Assembly: GCA_937959115.1 (NCBI GenBank)
Contig: CALGAW010000040.1
Span: forward strand, 119,118 to 183,117
DNA length: 64,000 nucleotides
From: an uncultured Saprospiraceae bacterium
GTDB taxonomy: Bacteria; Bacteroidota; Bacteroidia; Chitinophagales; Saprospiraceae
Direction: 5' to 3'
Below, in pieces: positions 27,801 to 35,977 of this stretch (position 1 is the first letter of the stretch; each line of letters opens with the position of its first letter). The notes under the pieces were generated by a model that had not been told where the DNA came from, made no database searches, and worked only from the letters and a program-made list of their open reading frames with translations. Position numbers and translations under genes: made by a program.

Positions 27801-28148
27801 GATATCGGAACCTTGAAACGGCCAAATCTCATAACATTCTAGGTTCATTCCTGAAGGACCAATAATTTCGTACCCTTCGGGCGCACCTGCACTTGCCCTG
27901 TAGCGCACTTCATTGATCCACGGTGCTGAAAACTTGGTAGCTGTTTTAGAATAAGATGGATCGCTTTCTGATTTGTATTGCACATGGTAACCAAAATCAG
28001 GATTTAAAGCGGGCGGTTGCCAATTAATTTCAATAGAAGAAACGCTCTGAACATTACATGTAAAAGCAGATACTGGATCACATTGAGCGAAGGATTCAAT
28101 GGAAATCAGAGTAGAAATTAAGGCAATAAGAAGGTAAATTCGTTTCAT
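24894..28148 (-). CDS. T9SS adhesin: lamin-tail/FnIII head, SprB repeats, CHU_C tail (B)
   Basis: The 1084-residue paralogue of the adhesin downstream has a signal peptide ending at SFAQC and the same FnIII plus lamin-tail-like head (WINEVRYRA, GYEIIGPSGMNLECYE, YLQFG, TPDDYAWQF). About four SprB repeats follow between residues 540 and 870 (SNGMATVSGDGGVPPYTYNW type). It ends in a clear CHU_C/type B T9SS domain (IITPNGDSRNDEF, IYNRSGAQVYEG, LPDGSYWYIV). It starts 76 bp after the vWA gene of the ubiquitin-like cluster, behind a good promoter match, and leads a four-gene surface unit. Confidence 0.87.
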   Translation of the reverse strand: MKRIYLLIALISTLISIESFAQCDPVSAFTCNVQSVSSIEINWQPPALNPDFGYHVQYKSESDPSYSKTATKFSAPWINEVRYRASAGAPEGYEIIGPSGMNLECYEIWPFQGSDITLPGQGTIQKLTGTFSAGSTSNYFGAIWKPLVFQDIGGALALVYNADDCDCAGATELIQYLQFGENSGTKPLVFNTAPSIISTALPLPAAGESLALEGTGDTPDDYAWQFTPSVTDGTINTNQEVASILTQNNETIDFERLNGCTGYNFRIRSISACTNPNGNPSLFGPWDTIPTVCFTQNTIGTGVLLDPNGVACSNILICTGDDPGFNCTAQFTDNNNNPDPCINTLYLITKNDSIVGYYSTPADLNMDIPDLDEGIYEINVIGHNQPISGNAIGNDIADVVSTGCINFLFSNVSLNVYDTPIIDSIQINNPTVCNGANGSITVVVEPSIGTFQYRLIPISTSWQSSNQFTGLGALNGYVIEVRTLEAPFCISSDTFDLVDPDSPILGITSNGPACKGDVASIDLTVSGVAGPFVYNWSNGETTEDITALAGNYSVTVSDPVSMCPSITTITITEPATILNTLIYNVSSVLCFGQSNGMATVSGDGGVPPYTYNWSNGQTNQTATGLSPGMYTFTVTDGNGCVKSNSININGTTLMSFDFVTADTIKCYGDCTATLSASAMGGTLPHTYQWSNNQFGQTITNACAGVYHVSVTDNNGCMIIDSIQVEQRPEFIDSIFFKIPTCHGDSNGTASIHLFGGTPPYQYIWLQFIGNTTPSISNLPAGQYFYNAADSLFCTLGGNFTINDPSPVVANISGNSPVCETDSTLLVASAFGGNCNSFDFNWGNGVQSPDVMVSPLADNTVYAVTATNCDGCATDTTITINIEEYPRNTVSNDTVIISIIDLEVFEIELDDYFDQDAEYTWTAVYEAELIDTVGKPLSGMTSSLLSDSFKYQADSLDVVRIVSYTVQSYSIDNDCKGELLTVVIDLEAIGDKTEAFTEIITPNGDSRNDEFFIYYVDEDKQDAVVKIYNRSGAQVYEGIVGEKDYWNGRYYNNGEFLPDGSYWYIVVDNNEIIKRGAITMIGSGK

Positions 28149-28164
28149 ACTTTTTTTACTACCG

Positions 28165-28194
28165 CAAAAATAGATTTTTATCTAGTCCTATCAA
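28165..28194 (-). promoter_or_regulatory. Bacteroidota-type promoter ahead of the adhesin/PorP genes
   Basis: On the minus strand TTG (28192-28194) is followed by 19 bases and TATTTTTG (28165-28172), fitting the Bacteroidota TTG-N17-23-TAnnTTTG consensus. It ends 16 bp before the adhesin start, so any transcript would have a very short leader. It would allow the surface genes to be expressed separately from the conjugation genes. Confidence 0.4.
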
Positions 28195-28224
28195 AAAGTA
28201 ATACAAAGTAAATTACAAATTCAA

Positions 28225-30744
28225 CTAATCTTCTCGTTTTTTGATTGTAATCTTCCGCTTCTCTGGTTGCTTTTTAAATGGATTTACATTCTTAGCAGTT
28301 CCGTTTCCAGATGAATGAGTGTTCCCAGTGCTTTTAGGTGGTTTCTTAACCTTAAATCTCATTCTAGTAACACTATTCCGCCCAGGTTGGATGAGGTCTC
28401 CGTCCTGTAATTCAGTTTTTTGGTCAATTGGAATTAAAACATTATTTATCAGTGTTTCAGCTTGTGGTTCTATGTATACCAAGTTCTTCTTCGTGTCGTA
28501 GCTAAGTAGCGCATGTTGTGGCTGAACAGCAGGATCCGCCCAACTAACGTATACATAACAACTACTATCAGTACCTAAGAAAATATCCATTCCTGCCTTA
28601 AGCCATTTACTAATTGGGTTGATTTTTCTATACTTCGCAGGTTCTACATATTCTAGTTCGAAGTCTTCATAACGACTGACTACTGCAACTATGATTACTC
28701 CGAGGATACCACCTAGCAGAATAAATCCGACTAACTTTGCAAGTGGCCATAGATCATGATCTAGCATTGTCACACCATAATACAGATGGAATGCTACAAA
28801 ACCAGCAATGAGACCTCCAAGAATCCCTTTTCCAATATGGATGGTTGACTTAACAGAAAGGACAACACCGATGACTAATCCGAAGATGACCCATGTCAAG
28901 AGTCCGGTAATATATGCATTGGGAAGAATGGAGTATTGTAACAAGAAGCCAATGGTAAAAACGATGATTGCTAACAGCATTCCAAGGAAGGTTCTTAGCA
29001 TTATTCTGCCAATGGATATTTTACGTGCTTGCCCCATTTCTTCTACTAGTGCAAGACTAAAGCAGAGACCAAATCCAAGTCCAATACCATCTAAAAGTTG
29101 ATAGCCAAGGGTATCCATATTTTGGCTGATGTTTTCAAACGATCCTAGTGATTGAAGTGGAGATTTGATCAGCGAGGTATTGACAAGCGCATCCAATCCA
29201 TTTGAGAACCAACCCATATCGATATTTTGGAAAATTGCATAAAAAAACCATGCAATCAATCCTCCGAGTGCACCAAACCAAAACCAATTGAGTTTTCTAT
29301 AAATCCCTTTTTGGGAGAAGAATTTCTCATGCCCTGTATTTCCGCCTTTTCCTTCGCAGGGTTTTGCGTCGTTGAGACAACCAGGATAATTAACACACTG
29401 ATTCCCATTGTGTTCCCAGGTTTCGAGCGCCATCATTGATTTGCAACAATCTACAATCCAATCCCCATTTTCAAAGGGTTCTAGGGTTATTGGATCTGAT
29501 TTCTTAAGATTACCCTCCTTCGCGTATTGTTTTACGTACTTTTCTCTAAAGTTCTTCTTTCTAAAAAACGGTACAATAAGCACCAGTATTGCCAATACAC
29601 CAAAGACGACAATGAGGCCTCCTAAGAATAGATTAATCCAATGGATAAGCGGCGTTGGTGGTTTCGAACGGAGGTCAATCGGGGCGTTCTGAGTTCCAAA
29701 CTGATATGACCGTTCTGCTTGTTTACCTGTTTCTTTCCAAATGACTGCCAGGTTCCTAACACTCCCGTTAAAAATGGCTCTGTCTGGTGGCGGTTGAACT
29801 TTAATTTTATAGTTGGCTGCAAACTCTGAAACAACGCTAGTAAAGAGCGCGCCGAGCTTAGCTGGAGAATCCGTAAACGTAGCAACGTCTAGTGAATCTG
29901 GAGTAATTTCTGTTAGTTTATTAAGAAAAGGGATATCAACCTCATTTCCCAAACCTACCGGGAATATCAACAAGGAGCTATCTGCTTGCATAAGTTTGTT
30001 GTACACGTCATCCGCAGTAAACGGTTGAATGCTATTTGGATTTTCAGGATCGTAGACATAATTCCATTTTCCCTTTGGTGTTTTAATAGAGTTTTCACCA
30101 TCACTTAACAGAATAATCGCTTTTTTACCGATGCGAGGACTAAACTCATCGATTTTCGTAATTATTGCACGGTAAAGATCTGTTTCTTTACCATAGGGAA
30201 ACTGATCAATTTTCACCTCCCTTGCTAGCAGTTCTTCAAGGTTTGAGCCGTTCACCTCCCAGCTTGTATTTGTTGTGGGCATTACATCATCATGAAAGGT
30301 AGACAAAAAGACATCTGTTCCAGGAGGAAACTTGGTTGTCTTAAGGGTATTTCTAATCGCGTTTTTGGCTTTTTCTACTTTCTCTCCTCTCATACTTCCA
30401 CTCAAGTCTATCAGGAAGAGGATAGATACTCGATCTTGTACTTCAGTGACGACTTCTTCCATAGGAGTGATATCAGAAATATAGTCTGTAAAATCTCTAT
30501 AGACTTCATCTTTTGTTTCTTCTATCGTAATATTTGTTGCATCCAGAAGTATTGGACTATTATTTTGAATCGCAAACAGATCGATATCTAGTGTTCTAGT
30601 TTCCTTGTTTAGTTTTATAGACTTTATATCAAACTTAACCCCCTCGTGGACTTCTTCCTGAGCGTTTACAGTAACTGCATTACTTATAAAAGTGATAAGA
30701 ATTACTAATATTATGTATAATAAAAATCTCATAGAGTTCAACAT
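28225..30744 (-). CDS. Multi-pass membrane protein: periplasmic vWA, cytosolic degenerate RING, C-terminal FHA-like domain
   Basis: This 839-residue protein has a signal/anchor helix (6-28), then a vWA domain (about 100-310) with an intact MIDAS: DLSGS 113-117, Thr188, Asp215. After a membrane helix (367-393) comes a treble-clef/RING-like segment (416-463): DPITLEPFENGDWIVDC, then W443-x-x-N-G, C450, C456, C463. About half of the usual zinc ligands are missing. Some six helices follow (485-690). Residues 715-800 resemble an FHA domain (FLGTDSSC, QPQHALL, LQDGDLIQPG), but the phosphopeptide-binding Arg and Ser are replaced (GT, QPQH). The tail ends RKITIKKRED. It is the likely E3-like scaffold or sensor of the system and starts 7 bp after the JAB gene. 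Confidence 0.8.
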   Translation of the reverse strand: MLNSMRFLLYIILVILITFISNAVTVNAQEEVHEGVKFDIKSIKLNKETRTLDIDLFAIQNNSPILLDATNITIEETKDEVYRDFTDYISDITPMEEVVTEVQDRVSILFLIDLSGSMRGEKVEKAKNAIRNTLKTTKFPPGTDVFLSTFHDDVMPTTNTSWEVNGSNLEELLAREVKIDQFPYGKETDLYRAIITKIDEFSPRIGKKAIILLSDGENSIKTPKGKWNYVYDPENPNSIQPFTADDVYNKLMQADSSLLIFPVGLGNEVDIPFLNKLTEITPDSLDVATFTDSPAKLGALFTSVVSEFAANYKIKVQPPPDRAIFNGSVRNLAVIWKETGKQAERSYQFGTQNAPIDLRSKPPTPLIHWINLFLGGLIVVFGVLAILVLIVPFFRKKNFREKYVKQYAKEGNLKKSDPITLEPFENGDWIVDCCKSMMALETWEHNGNQCVNYPGCLNDAKPCEGKGGNTGHEKFFSQKGIYRKLNWFWFGALGGLIAWFFYAIFQNIDMGWFSNGLDALVNTSLIKSPLQSLGSFENISQNMDTLGYQLLDGIGLGFGLCFSLALVEEMGQARKISIGRIMLRTFLGMLLAIIVFTIGFLLQYSILPNAYITGLLTWVIFGLVIGVVLSVKSTIHIGKGILGGLIAGFVAFHLYYGVTMLDHDLWPLAKLVGFILLGGILGVIIVAVVSRYEDFELEYVEPAKYRKINPISKWLKAGMDIFLGTDSSCYVYVSWADPAVQPQHALLSYDTKKNLVYIEPQAETLINNVLIPIDQKTELQDGDLIQPGRNSVTRMRFKVKKPPKSTGNTHSSGNGTAKNVNPFKKQPEKRKITIKKRED

Positions 30745-30751
30745 TAGTTAA

Positions 30752-31357
30752 TTACTTTTGGAGTTTCTTTTTCCATAAAACCCATTCTTTAAAATCAGCT
30801 TTGTTACTGGTTGTTCCATCCTCTTTTCGGGTAAAGAATCCAGTATCAAAATAGGTAGTAAGTGAATCGAGAACAATGGCTATCTGATAGGGTTTCTTGA
30901 AGAATCCTTCGTGCAATTGTTGGTCAAGACCAGAAAGAAAAGGAGTATGTCCAGGATGTGTGTGAAACCATCCAATTAAATCCAAGTCTGGATATTTGTC
31001 CATTTGTTGATCCAATTGCATCATCACTTTTGTTCCAAACTCCAAAATCGTAGGGCTATTGTAAGCAACATCTTTTGAAGGAATGAATTTTTCCAAGCTG
31101 ATATTAAAGTGTGGATGTAATTCTTCAACTCTTCCAAGTAAAAAACCACCAACTTCTGGCACAGGCTTCAAACGTTTGCTTTGTTCTACCCAAGATAAAA
31201 TTGTACTCGCACATTCATCAAAAATAAATACATTTTCTATTTGAGAATCTCGTACATAATCAGTCAATTTGATTTGAGTATACTGACTATTTAGCATTAG
31301 ATTTTCATCTAAAACTTTGCTTGGTTTACCTATATGTTTCTTAATTCTAATTGCCAT
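30752..31357 (-). CDS. Stand-alone JAB/MPN (JAMM) isopeptidase
   Basis: The 201-residue cytosolic protein has a complete JAMM zinc motif: Glu68 (VPEVGGFLLG), His132 and His134 (FHTHPGH), Ser142 and Asp145, with H-x-H-x7-S-x2-D spacing. Enzymes of this type cut isopeptide or peptide bonds after a ubiquitin-like C-terminus. Here it may mature the Ubl at 38426-38719 or remove it from targets. The first residues, MAIRIKKH, carry a motif that recurs across the cluster. It aligns over its whole length with the C-terminus of the protein at 31384-33840, from which it is separated by 26 bp. Confidence 0.92.
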   Translation of the reverse strand: MAIRIKKHIGKPSKVLDENLMLNSQYTQIKLTDYVRDSQIENVFIFDECASTILSWVEQSKRLKPVPEVGGFLLGRVEELHPHFNISLEKFIPSKDVAYNSPTILEFGTKVMMQLDQQMDKYPDLDLIGWFHTHPGHTPFLSGLDQQLHEGFFKKPYQIAIVLDSLTTYFDTGFFTRKEDGTTSNKADFKEWVLWKKKLQK

Positions 31358-31383
31358 TTCTCGATCTTACAAATTTACACGGT

Positions 31384-33840
31384 TTAGCTTCTTTTCTTTC
31401 TCAGAAACTTTTCAATCTCAATCCAACTATCCCACTCTTCTCCCTCAATCAAATCACGTGTATTATTTATCATTCCATCTTTTGTTCTTACGAAGAAACC
31501 AGTATCAAGGTTCTCGGTTAAGGTATCTATTTCCATGGCTATTTGAAAATTATGCTTGAAGAACCCTTCATGTATTTTCAAATCTGGCTGTGAAAGGAAA
31601 AGGCTATGTCCAGGATGTGTATGAAACCAACCAAGTAACATATAATCAGGATTTTGGTCTTTCACATTATCTAATTCTACCCAAGCTTCAACACCAAATT
31701 CTACTTTATAAACATCATTTTGTTCAGGCGTAATCGGGACAAACTTTTCAAGGAAGATTTTGTAAAAGCCGTTATCGTCTTGTTCGTAATTCCCAAGAAG
31801 AAATCCGCCGACTTCTGGTACTTGGTTCACATCTTCATCAATCCCTTCTCTATTTTCTTTTCGTATGAATTCATCGATTGAGCTTATACTGTTTCTAGAA
31901 AGGTAAATGTCTTTTACAGCAGAATCTCCCCACATCCGAGTCAAGTCGATAGGGCAATAATTACTTTCATCGAAGACAAGTGTTTCTTCGGTTTGTTTAG
32001 CGCCACCTTTACGACTGATGACATTAATTTTTGTTTTTGCCTTTTTCTCCACATTGGTCTGTGCTTCGACTGGTTTGGATTCAGCGACAGCATTGTCCTG
32101 TTCATTGTTTTCAGTTGTTGGAGAGTTTACGGATTCAACTGTATTGGGTTCTTCTTTTATTGGTTGAATCGTTTTTGCAGGAGCATTTTCGACTTTGGTT
32201 TCTGTTCGTATATCCGTTGAAACATTCTTTTTGTCTTTATTTCTGCGATCATACTTTTTGAAATATTCATCGCGTTCCTTTTCTTTTCTCTTCTGATTGA
32301 AGAAGTAAGCACCAAAAGCAACAATGGGAAGTAGTACCAATACTAGCATCATTCCATAAGTTGAAGCATTCGAACGCCCTTTAAGTGGGAATTCATCTTC
32401 ATAGTAGGAGACCTCTGTCTTTCTGCGATCTAATACTTCAAATTTATAGGTTCCATTTAGATCACAGATAACGGTTGCCAAATCCTCTTTTGAGAATTGG
32501 CCAATCGTCCTTCCGCCACCTGCTGTTCCAGGAACCATATGATTAGCGCACATTCGTCTATCCGTTACAGCATCCACTACTCTTAGGTAATACGGTGGGG
32601 TTCCTCCCCAGATCTCATATTTAATAAAATCTGCTTCATCATAAAATTTAGCATTTAGCAGTTTAAATTCAGGATTCATTGGAATAGTTACCCTTCTACC
32701 ATACCCATCCTTTACAGATATTTCCTGTTTCCCAGAGGTTTTGATGGTAACTGTAAGCATTTTCTTCAATAAGTATGCTTCTAAATTATCCTGATTGTAA
32801 GTTTCTACAATTTCTGGAGTCTCTACATCATCCAACTCTATTTTGTAGATATAATCACCGGACGCGTCCTCTCTTTGCTCCTTAAACTTAAATTTGATGT
32901 CTGTCTTTTTTATGCCGCTTTCTGCAAGTGAAATATGTTTACCATTTGGAAATCTGGAAATGTATTTCCTGTACATCGTGTAGGAGCTAGCTTCTTTCAC
33001 TTTTTTCCAAAAGGAATCTTCTTGCTTCACCTCAGCTTTTGGAACTTTGACTGGTACTGGAGTGGACTTAACTATCGGGTCTTGAATTGTTGTTTTTACT
33101 GGATCAGAGGTAGACTGTTGGGTCGGAACTGGGCTACTAGGCCTTACTTTCGGATCTGTTGTATTGGTGACAGGCTTTTTATCTGGAACTGGAGTTTTGG
33201 TTTCCGATTTTGGCTTGTTTCCATGTGGATCACCAGCGTGTGGGTCACCGCTTTTCGGTTCTTCTATTTTTACAGCTACTTCCTTAACACCAAGACCTTT
33301 CACAGTAAATGATTTGGTGACTGATTTTCCAGGGATCTTCTTTACTGAGTTGATATCCCCATCCATTTCGGGAGTCATAATACCAAAATCAACTTTTATA
33401 GAGGTTTCTCCTGAAGACTTGGGAATGAAGTTGATTGTTCTTTTACCTTTACTTTTTGTTTTAATATTTTTCTTCGTTGCTTTTTCTAGAAGACCTTTAC
33501 TTTCATTAATCCATTCATTCTTAGAAACGAAATAGTATCCGTCTTTTTCCTGATAGTCTTTTTTCCATTTCACATTAACAATTACAACGTAGATTGCAGG
33601 GTTTTCAACACCTGTAAAGTCTAGGACTGGATTTTTCTTTGTCGTAAAGTATTGATGGCTACCAGATTTTGTAACGATATTCGTTCTGAATTTAATTTCA
33701 GCAGATCCCTCTTCAAAGGTAACGGTTTGGGCAATTACAATAGAAGGTACCCCTATAATCAGGAGGACAAGGCACGATGCAATAAGCCCAGTATATAAGG
33801 TATTTCTACCTATTGCCAAGATTTTCAATGTATCATTCAA
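31384..33840 (-). CDS. Membrane-tethered JAB/MPN isopeptidase with periplasmic beta-sandwich
   Basis: The 818-residue protein has a signal/anchor (about 15-38), a beta-sandwich (40-185; FTGVENPAIYVVIVNVKW), a Pro/Thr-rich linker, and a Y..Y...FP-G helical motif (YTMYRKYISRFPNGKH). Next is a SprB-like juxtamembrane domain (WGGTPPYYLRVVDA...CDLNGTYKFEVLDRR), then a membrane helix (MMLVLVLLPIVAFGAYFF). The cytosolic part has a charged linker with KTKINVISRK and a JAB domain (about 665-818) with intact Glu676, His740, His742, Ser750, Asp753. It is a full JAMM protease fixed to the inner membrane under a periplasmic sensor-like ectodomain. Its ectodomain is paralogous to the next two genes upstream. 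Confidence 0.88.
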   Translation of the reverse strand: MNDTLKILAIGRNTLYTGLIASCLVLLIIGVPSIVIAQTVTFEEGSAEIKFRTNIVTKSGSHQYFTTKKNPVLDFTGVENPAIYVVIVNVKWKKDYQEKDGYYFVSKNEWINESKGLLEKATKKNIKTKSKGKRTINFIPKSSGETSIKVDFGIMTPEMDGDINSVKKIPGKSVTKSFTVKGLGVKEVAVKIEEPKSGDPHAGDPHGNKPKSETKTPVPDKKPVTNTTDPKVRPSSPVPTQQSTSDPVKTTIQDPIVKSTPVPVKVPKAEVKQEDSFWKKVKEASSYTMYRKYISRFPNGKHISLAESGIKKTDIKFKFKEQREDASGDYIYKIELDDVETPEIVETYNQDNLEAYLLKKMLTVTIKTSGKQEISVKDGYGRRVTIPMNPEFKLLNAKFYDEADFIKYEIWGGTPPYYLRVVDAVTDRRMCANHMVPGTAGGGRTIGQFSKEDLATVICDLNGTYKFEVLDRRKTEVSYYEDEFPLKGRSNASTYGMMLVLVLLPIVAFGAYFFNQKRKEKERDEYFKKYDRRNKDKKNVSTDIRTETKVENAPAKTIQPIKEEPNTVESVNSPTTENNEQDNAVAESKPVEAQTNVEKKAKTKINVISRKGGAKQTEETLVFDESNYCPIDLTRMWGDSAVKDIYLSRNSISSIDEFIRKENREGIDEDVNQVPEVGGFLLGNYEQDDNGFYKIFLEKFVPITPEQNDVYKVEFGVEAWVELDNVKDQNPDYMLLGWFHTHPGHSLFLSQPDLKIHEGFFKHNFQIAMEIDTLTENLDTGFFVRTKDGMINNTRDLIEGEEWDSWIEIEKFLRKKRS

Positions 33841-33901
33841 GTTGAACGTTTATATTTTGCTTAAATCTAAAATAAAACTTTATTAATATAATATAGAGTA
33901 C

Positions 33902-35761
33902 TTAGAGGTTTTTCTTTATTATTATTCCAATTGGAATAAGTAAAACAAGCAAAACCACCCACAAATAACTCAATATTCCTTTTTTCTCTGACGACTTTAA
34001 GGCGAAGATTTTTTCTGAAACCACCCGCTCCGACTTTCGTCTATCCTTTACAGCAATTTTGTAATTTCCATCTAATTTCACAAGGCAATTGGCGTAGATA
34101 TAATCTTTTGCTAGTTCATTTGTCTTCATATCTGCTCTTCCCAAATCACAAACCTTTGCTCTTGTCTTTGCATCCACAATACTGAGGTAATATGGTTTCT
34201 TACCTCCTGTTATCTCAAATTTTATTTTGCCGTTTTCCGCTTCTTCAAACAACGCCTTTAACACGATAGACTTTGGATCTAGTTCAATTTCTAGTGTTCT
34301 TCTAAATTGTGCAACTACTTTTAGTGTATGTTTCTTTCCATCTTTAATTACTGCTCTAATATTGTTGGCATCAATGACTTCAGTGATCAATCCCTCCCCT
34401 TCTCCAGTGGTATCAATTGTAAACCGTTGAACATTATTCAGGTTAATTAAGTATTCTTTACCTTCCTCATTTTCTTTTTGTTCAATGAATTCATAGTCGA
34501 TATTAATTTTAGAAATCAGGTAGCCACATTCTTTGCTGTATTTGCCTGTATCTCTATATTGGTTCCAGTAGGCCAGATAACTAACAAATGTATTCGTTTC
34601 TTTTGCTGTTTTCCAAGCAGCTTCTTCTGCAGCTGCCAATTTCGGATCAATGGCTAGGTTTGGATTCACTGGTGCATCTGAAGCTACTGGCGCTCCCAAT
34701 CCTGTAATCATTAGTGTTTTTGTAATTGCATTCTGACCCCCAGGACCAAAAGGACCGATGACCTCACCTGTTTCAGAAATATAGCCAAACTGAAGCCTGA
34801 TATTCGCTTGCCCGTTTCTATTAACCTTTAAGATGATTCTCTTCGACTGATTTGGGTTTAGCACGATGTCGCTACTAAGACCTATTGGAGAAAGGACATC
34901 ATTATTGACAGCTAACCAATTCGGTTTAATAACGACAGGTCGCCTATTTGTCGGATCTTTCCATTCTAAATTACTAAGATCTATAGAAACTTGAGGATTA
35001 TTAGTATTGTTAGCATAATCGATTGAGGAAGAATTCGTAAGTGGTAGGTACTGGTTATTTCCTGAAATTCTAACCTGGAGTTTCCCTTCACCAAAGGTAT
35101 ATGTATTACCTGACAAACCTGTTGGCCATGAGGTTGATACTTTGTTCCCACTATTGGGGGAGGTGCCATTCGCTGTCGTTGGCGTCTTTGTATCTTGAAT
35201 TTTTTCTGGGTCGGGCTTTACAATTTTCTCTGGAATATCTGGTTTGATAGCCGCTACATCTGGTCCTGCCAATCCTTTGATTATTATTTCCTTTACTATT
35301 GTATTTTGAGCAACAGGTTCGTCTTCCCCTGACTTCTGAATACCGTATTTGATTGTAATTGTTTGCCGTCCATTGGCTTTCGGTTCAAAAAGTAGTTGTT
35401 TTTTATGCGAACTTCTTTTCAAATTAATGTCTCTAGTTGTAAATTTCTTAATCCCTGATGAAGGGCTTACCCAGTCAGATTTTATGAAAAGTGTAGCACC
35501 TTCGATTCCCTCCCATTTTACATTTTGAAATCTAAATTGTAGTTGAGGTTTTTCTACACCACTATAGTCCAAAGAAACGCCTCTTGAATTTGAAGGTACT
35601 TGAGAAATACCACTACTTCCTGCATAATTGGCTTTAATAAGTAATTCAAAAGAACCATTATCAAAATTAAAGGTTTCTTGTGCAGTTAAATGTATTCCAC
35701 AAATCAAAAGGAAAATCAACCAGCCCCATTTTATTCCCAGCTCAACTTTCATTTTAAACAT
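33902..35761 (-). CDS. Single-pass membrane protein with duplicated periplasmic beta-sandwich
   Basis: The 619-residue protein has a signal peptide ending near LTAQE (27) and two copies of the cluster-specific beta-sandwich (about 30-170, FNFDNGSFELLIKANYAG; 220-355, YTFGEGKLQVRISGNN). These are followed by the FVSYLAYWNQYRDTGKY helical motif and a SprB-like domain (GGKKPYYLSIVDAK...LVKLDGNYKIAVKDRR). It ends in a membrane helix and a very short cytosolic tail (KKNL). It has the same design as the JAB-bearing paralogue downstream but without a cytosolic domain. A sensing or partner-binding role in the periplasm is inference. It is 61 bp upstream of that paralogue. Confidence 0.75.
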   Translation of the reverse strand: MFKMKVELGIKWGWLIFLLICGIHLTAQETFNFDNGSFELLIKANYAGSSGISQVPSNSRGVSLDYSGVEKPQLQFRFQNVKWEGIEGATLFIKSDWVSPSSGIKKFTTRDINLKRSSHKKQLLFEPKANGRQTITIKYGIQKSGEDEPVAQNTIVKEIIIKGLAGPDVAAIKPDIPEKIVKPDPEKIQDTKTPTTANGTSPNSGNKVSTSWPTGLSGNTYTFGEGKLQVRISGNNQYLPLTNSSSIDYANNTNNPQVSIDLSNLEWKDPTNRRPVVIKPNWLAVNNDVLSPIGLSSDIVLNPNQSKRIILKVNRNGQANIRLQFGYISETGEVIGPFGPGGQNAITKTLMITGLGAPVASDAPVNPNLAIDPKLAAAEEAAWKTAKETNTFVSYLAYWNQYRDTGKYSKECGYLISKINIDYEFIEQKENEEGKEYLINLNNVQRFTIDTTGEGEGLITEVIDANNIRAVIKDGKKHTLKVVAQFRRTLEIELDPKSIVLKALFEEAENGKIKFEITGGKKPYYLSIVDAKTRAKVCDLGRADMKTNELAKDYIYANCLVKLDGNYKIAVKDRRKSERVVSEKIFALKSSEKKGILSYLWVVLLVLLIPIGIIIKKNL

Positions 35762-35977
35762 TAAAAAAGTAATTCATTCGTATACGTATTCAGTAATGAT
35801 GATACAATTCTAAGAAATTAATCAAAGAATTAGTTTTTGGTTTATTCTATCAATTTATAACTAAATCTTAATGTGTAAAGCAGTTATAAATAAAAAATTT
35901 CCTTAAGATAATTGTTTTAGTTAAGATCTAAAAACAATTTCAACATATTTCAAATCGTTCTAGATTGAATTATATGG

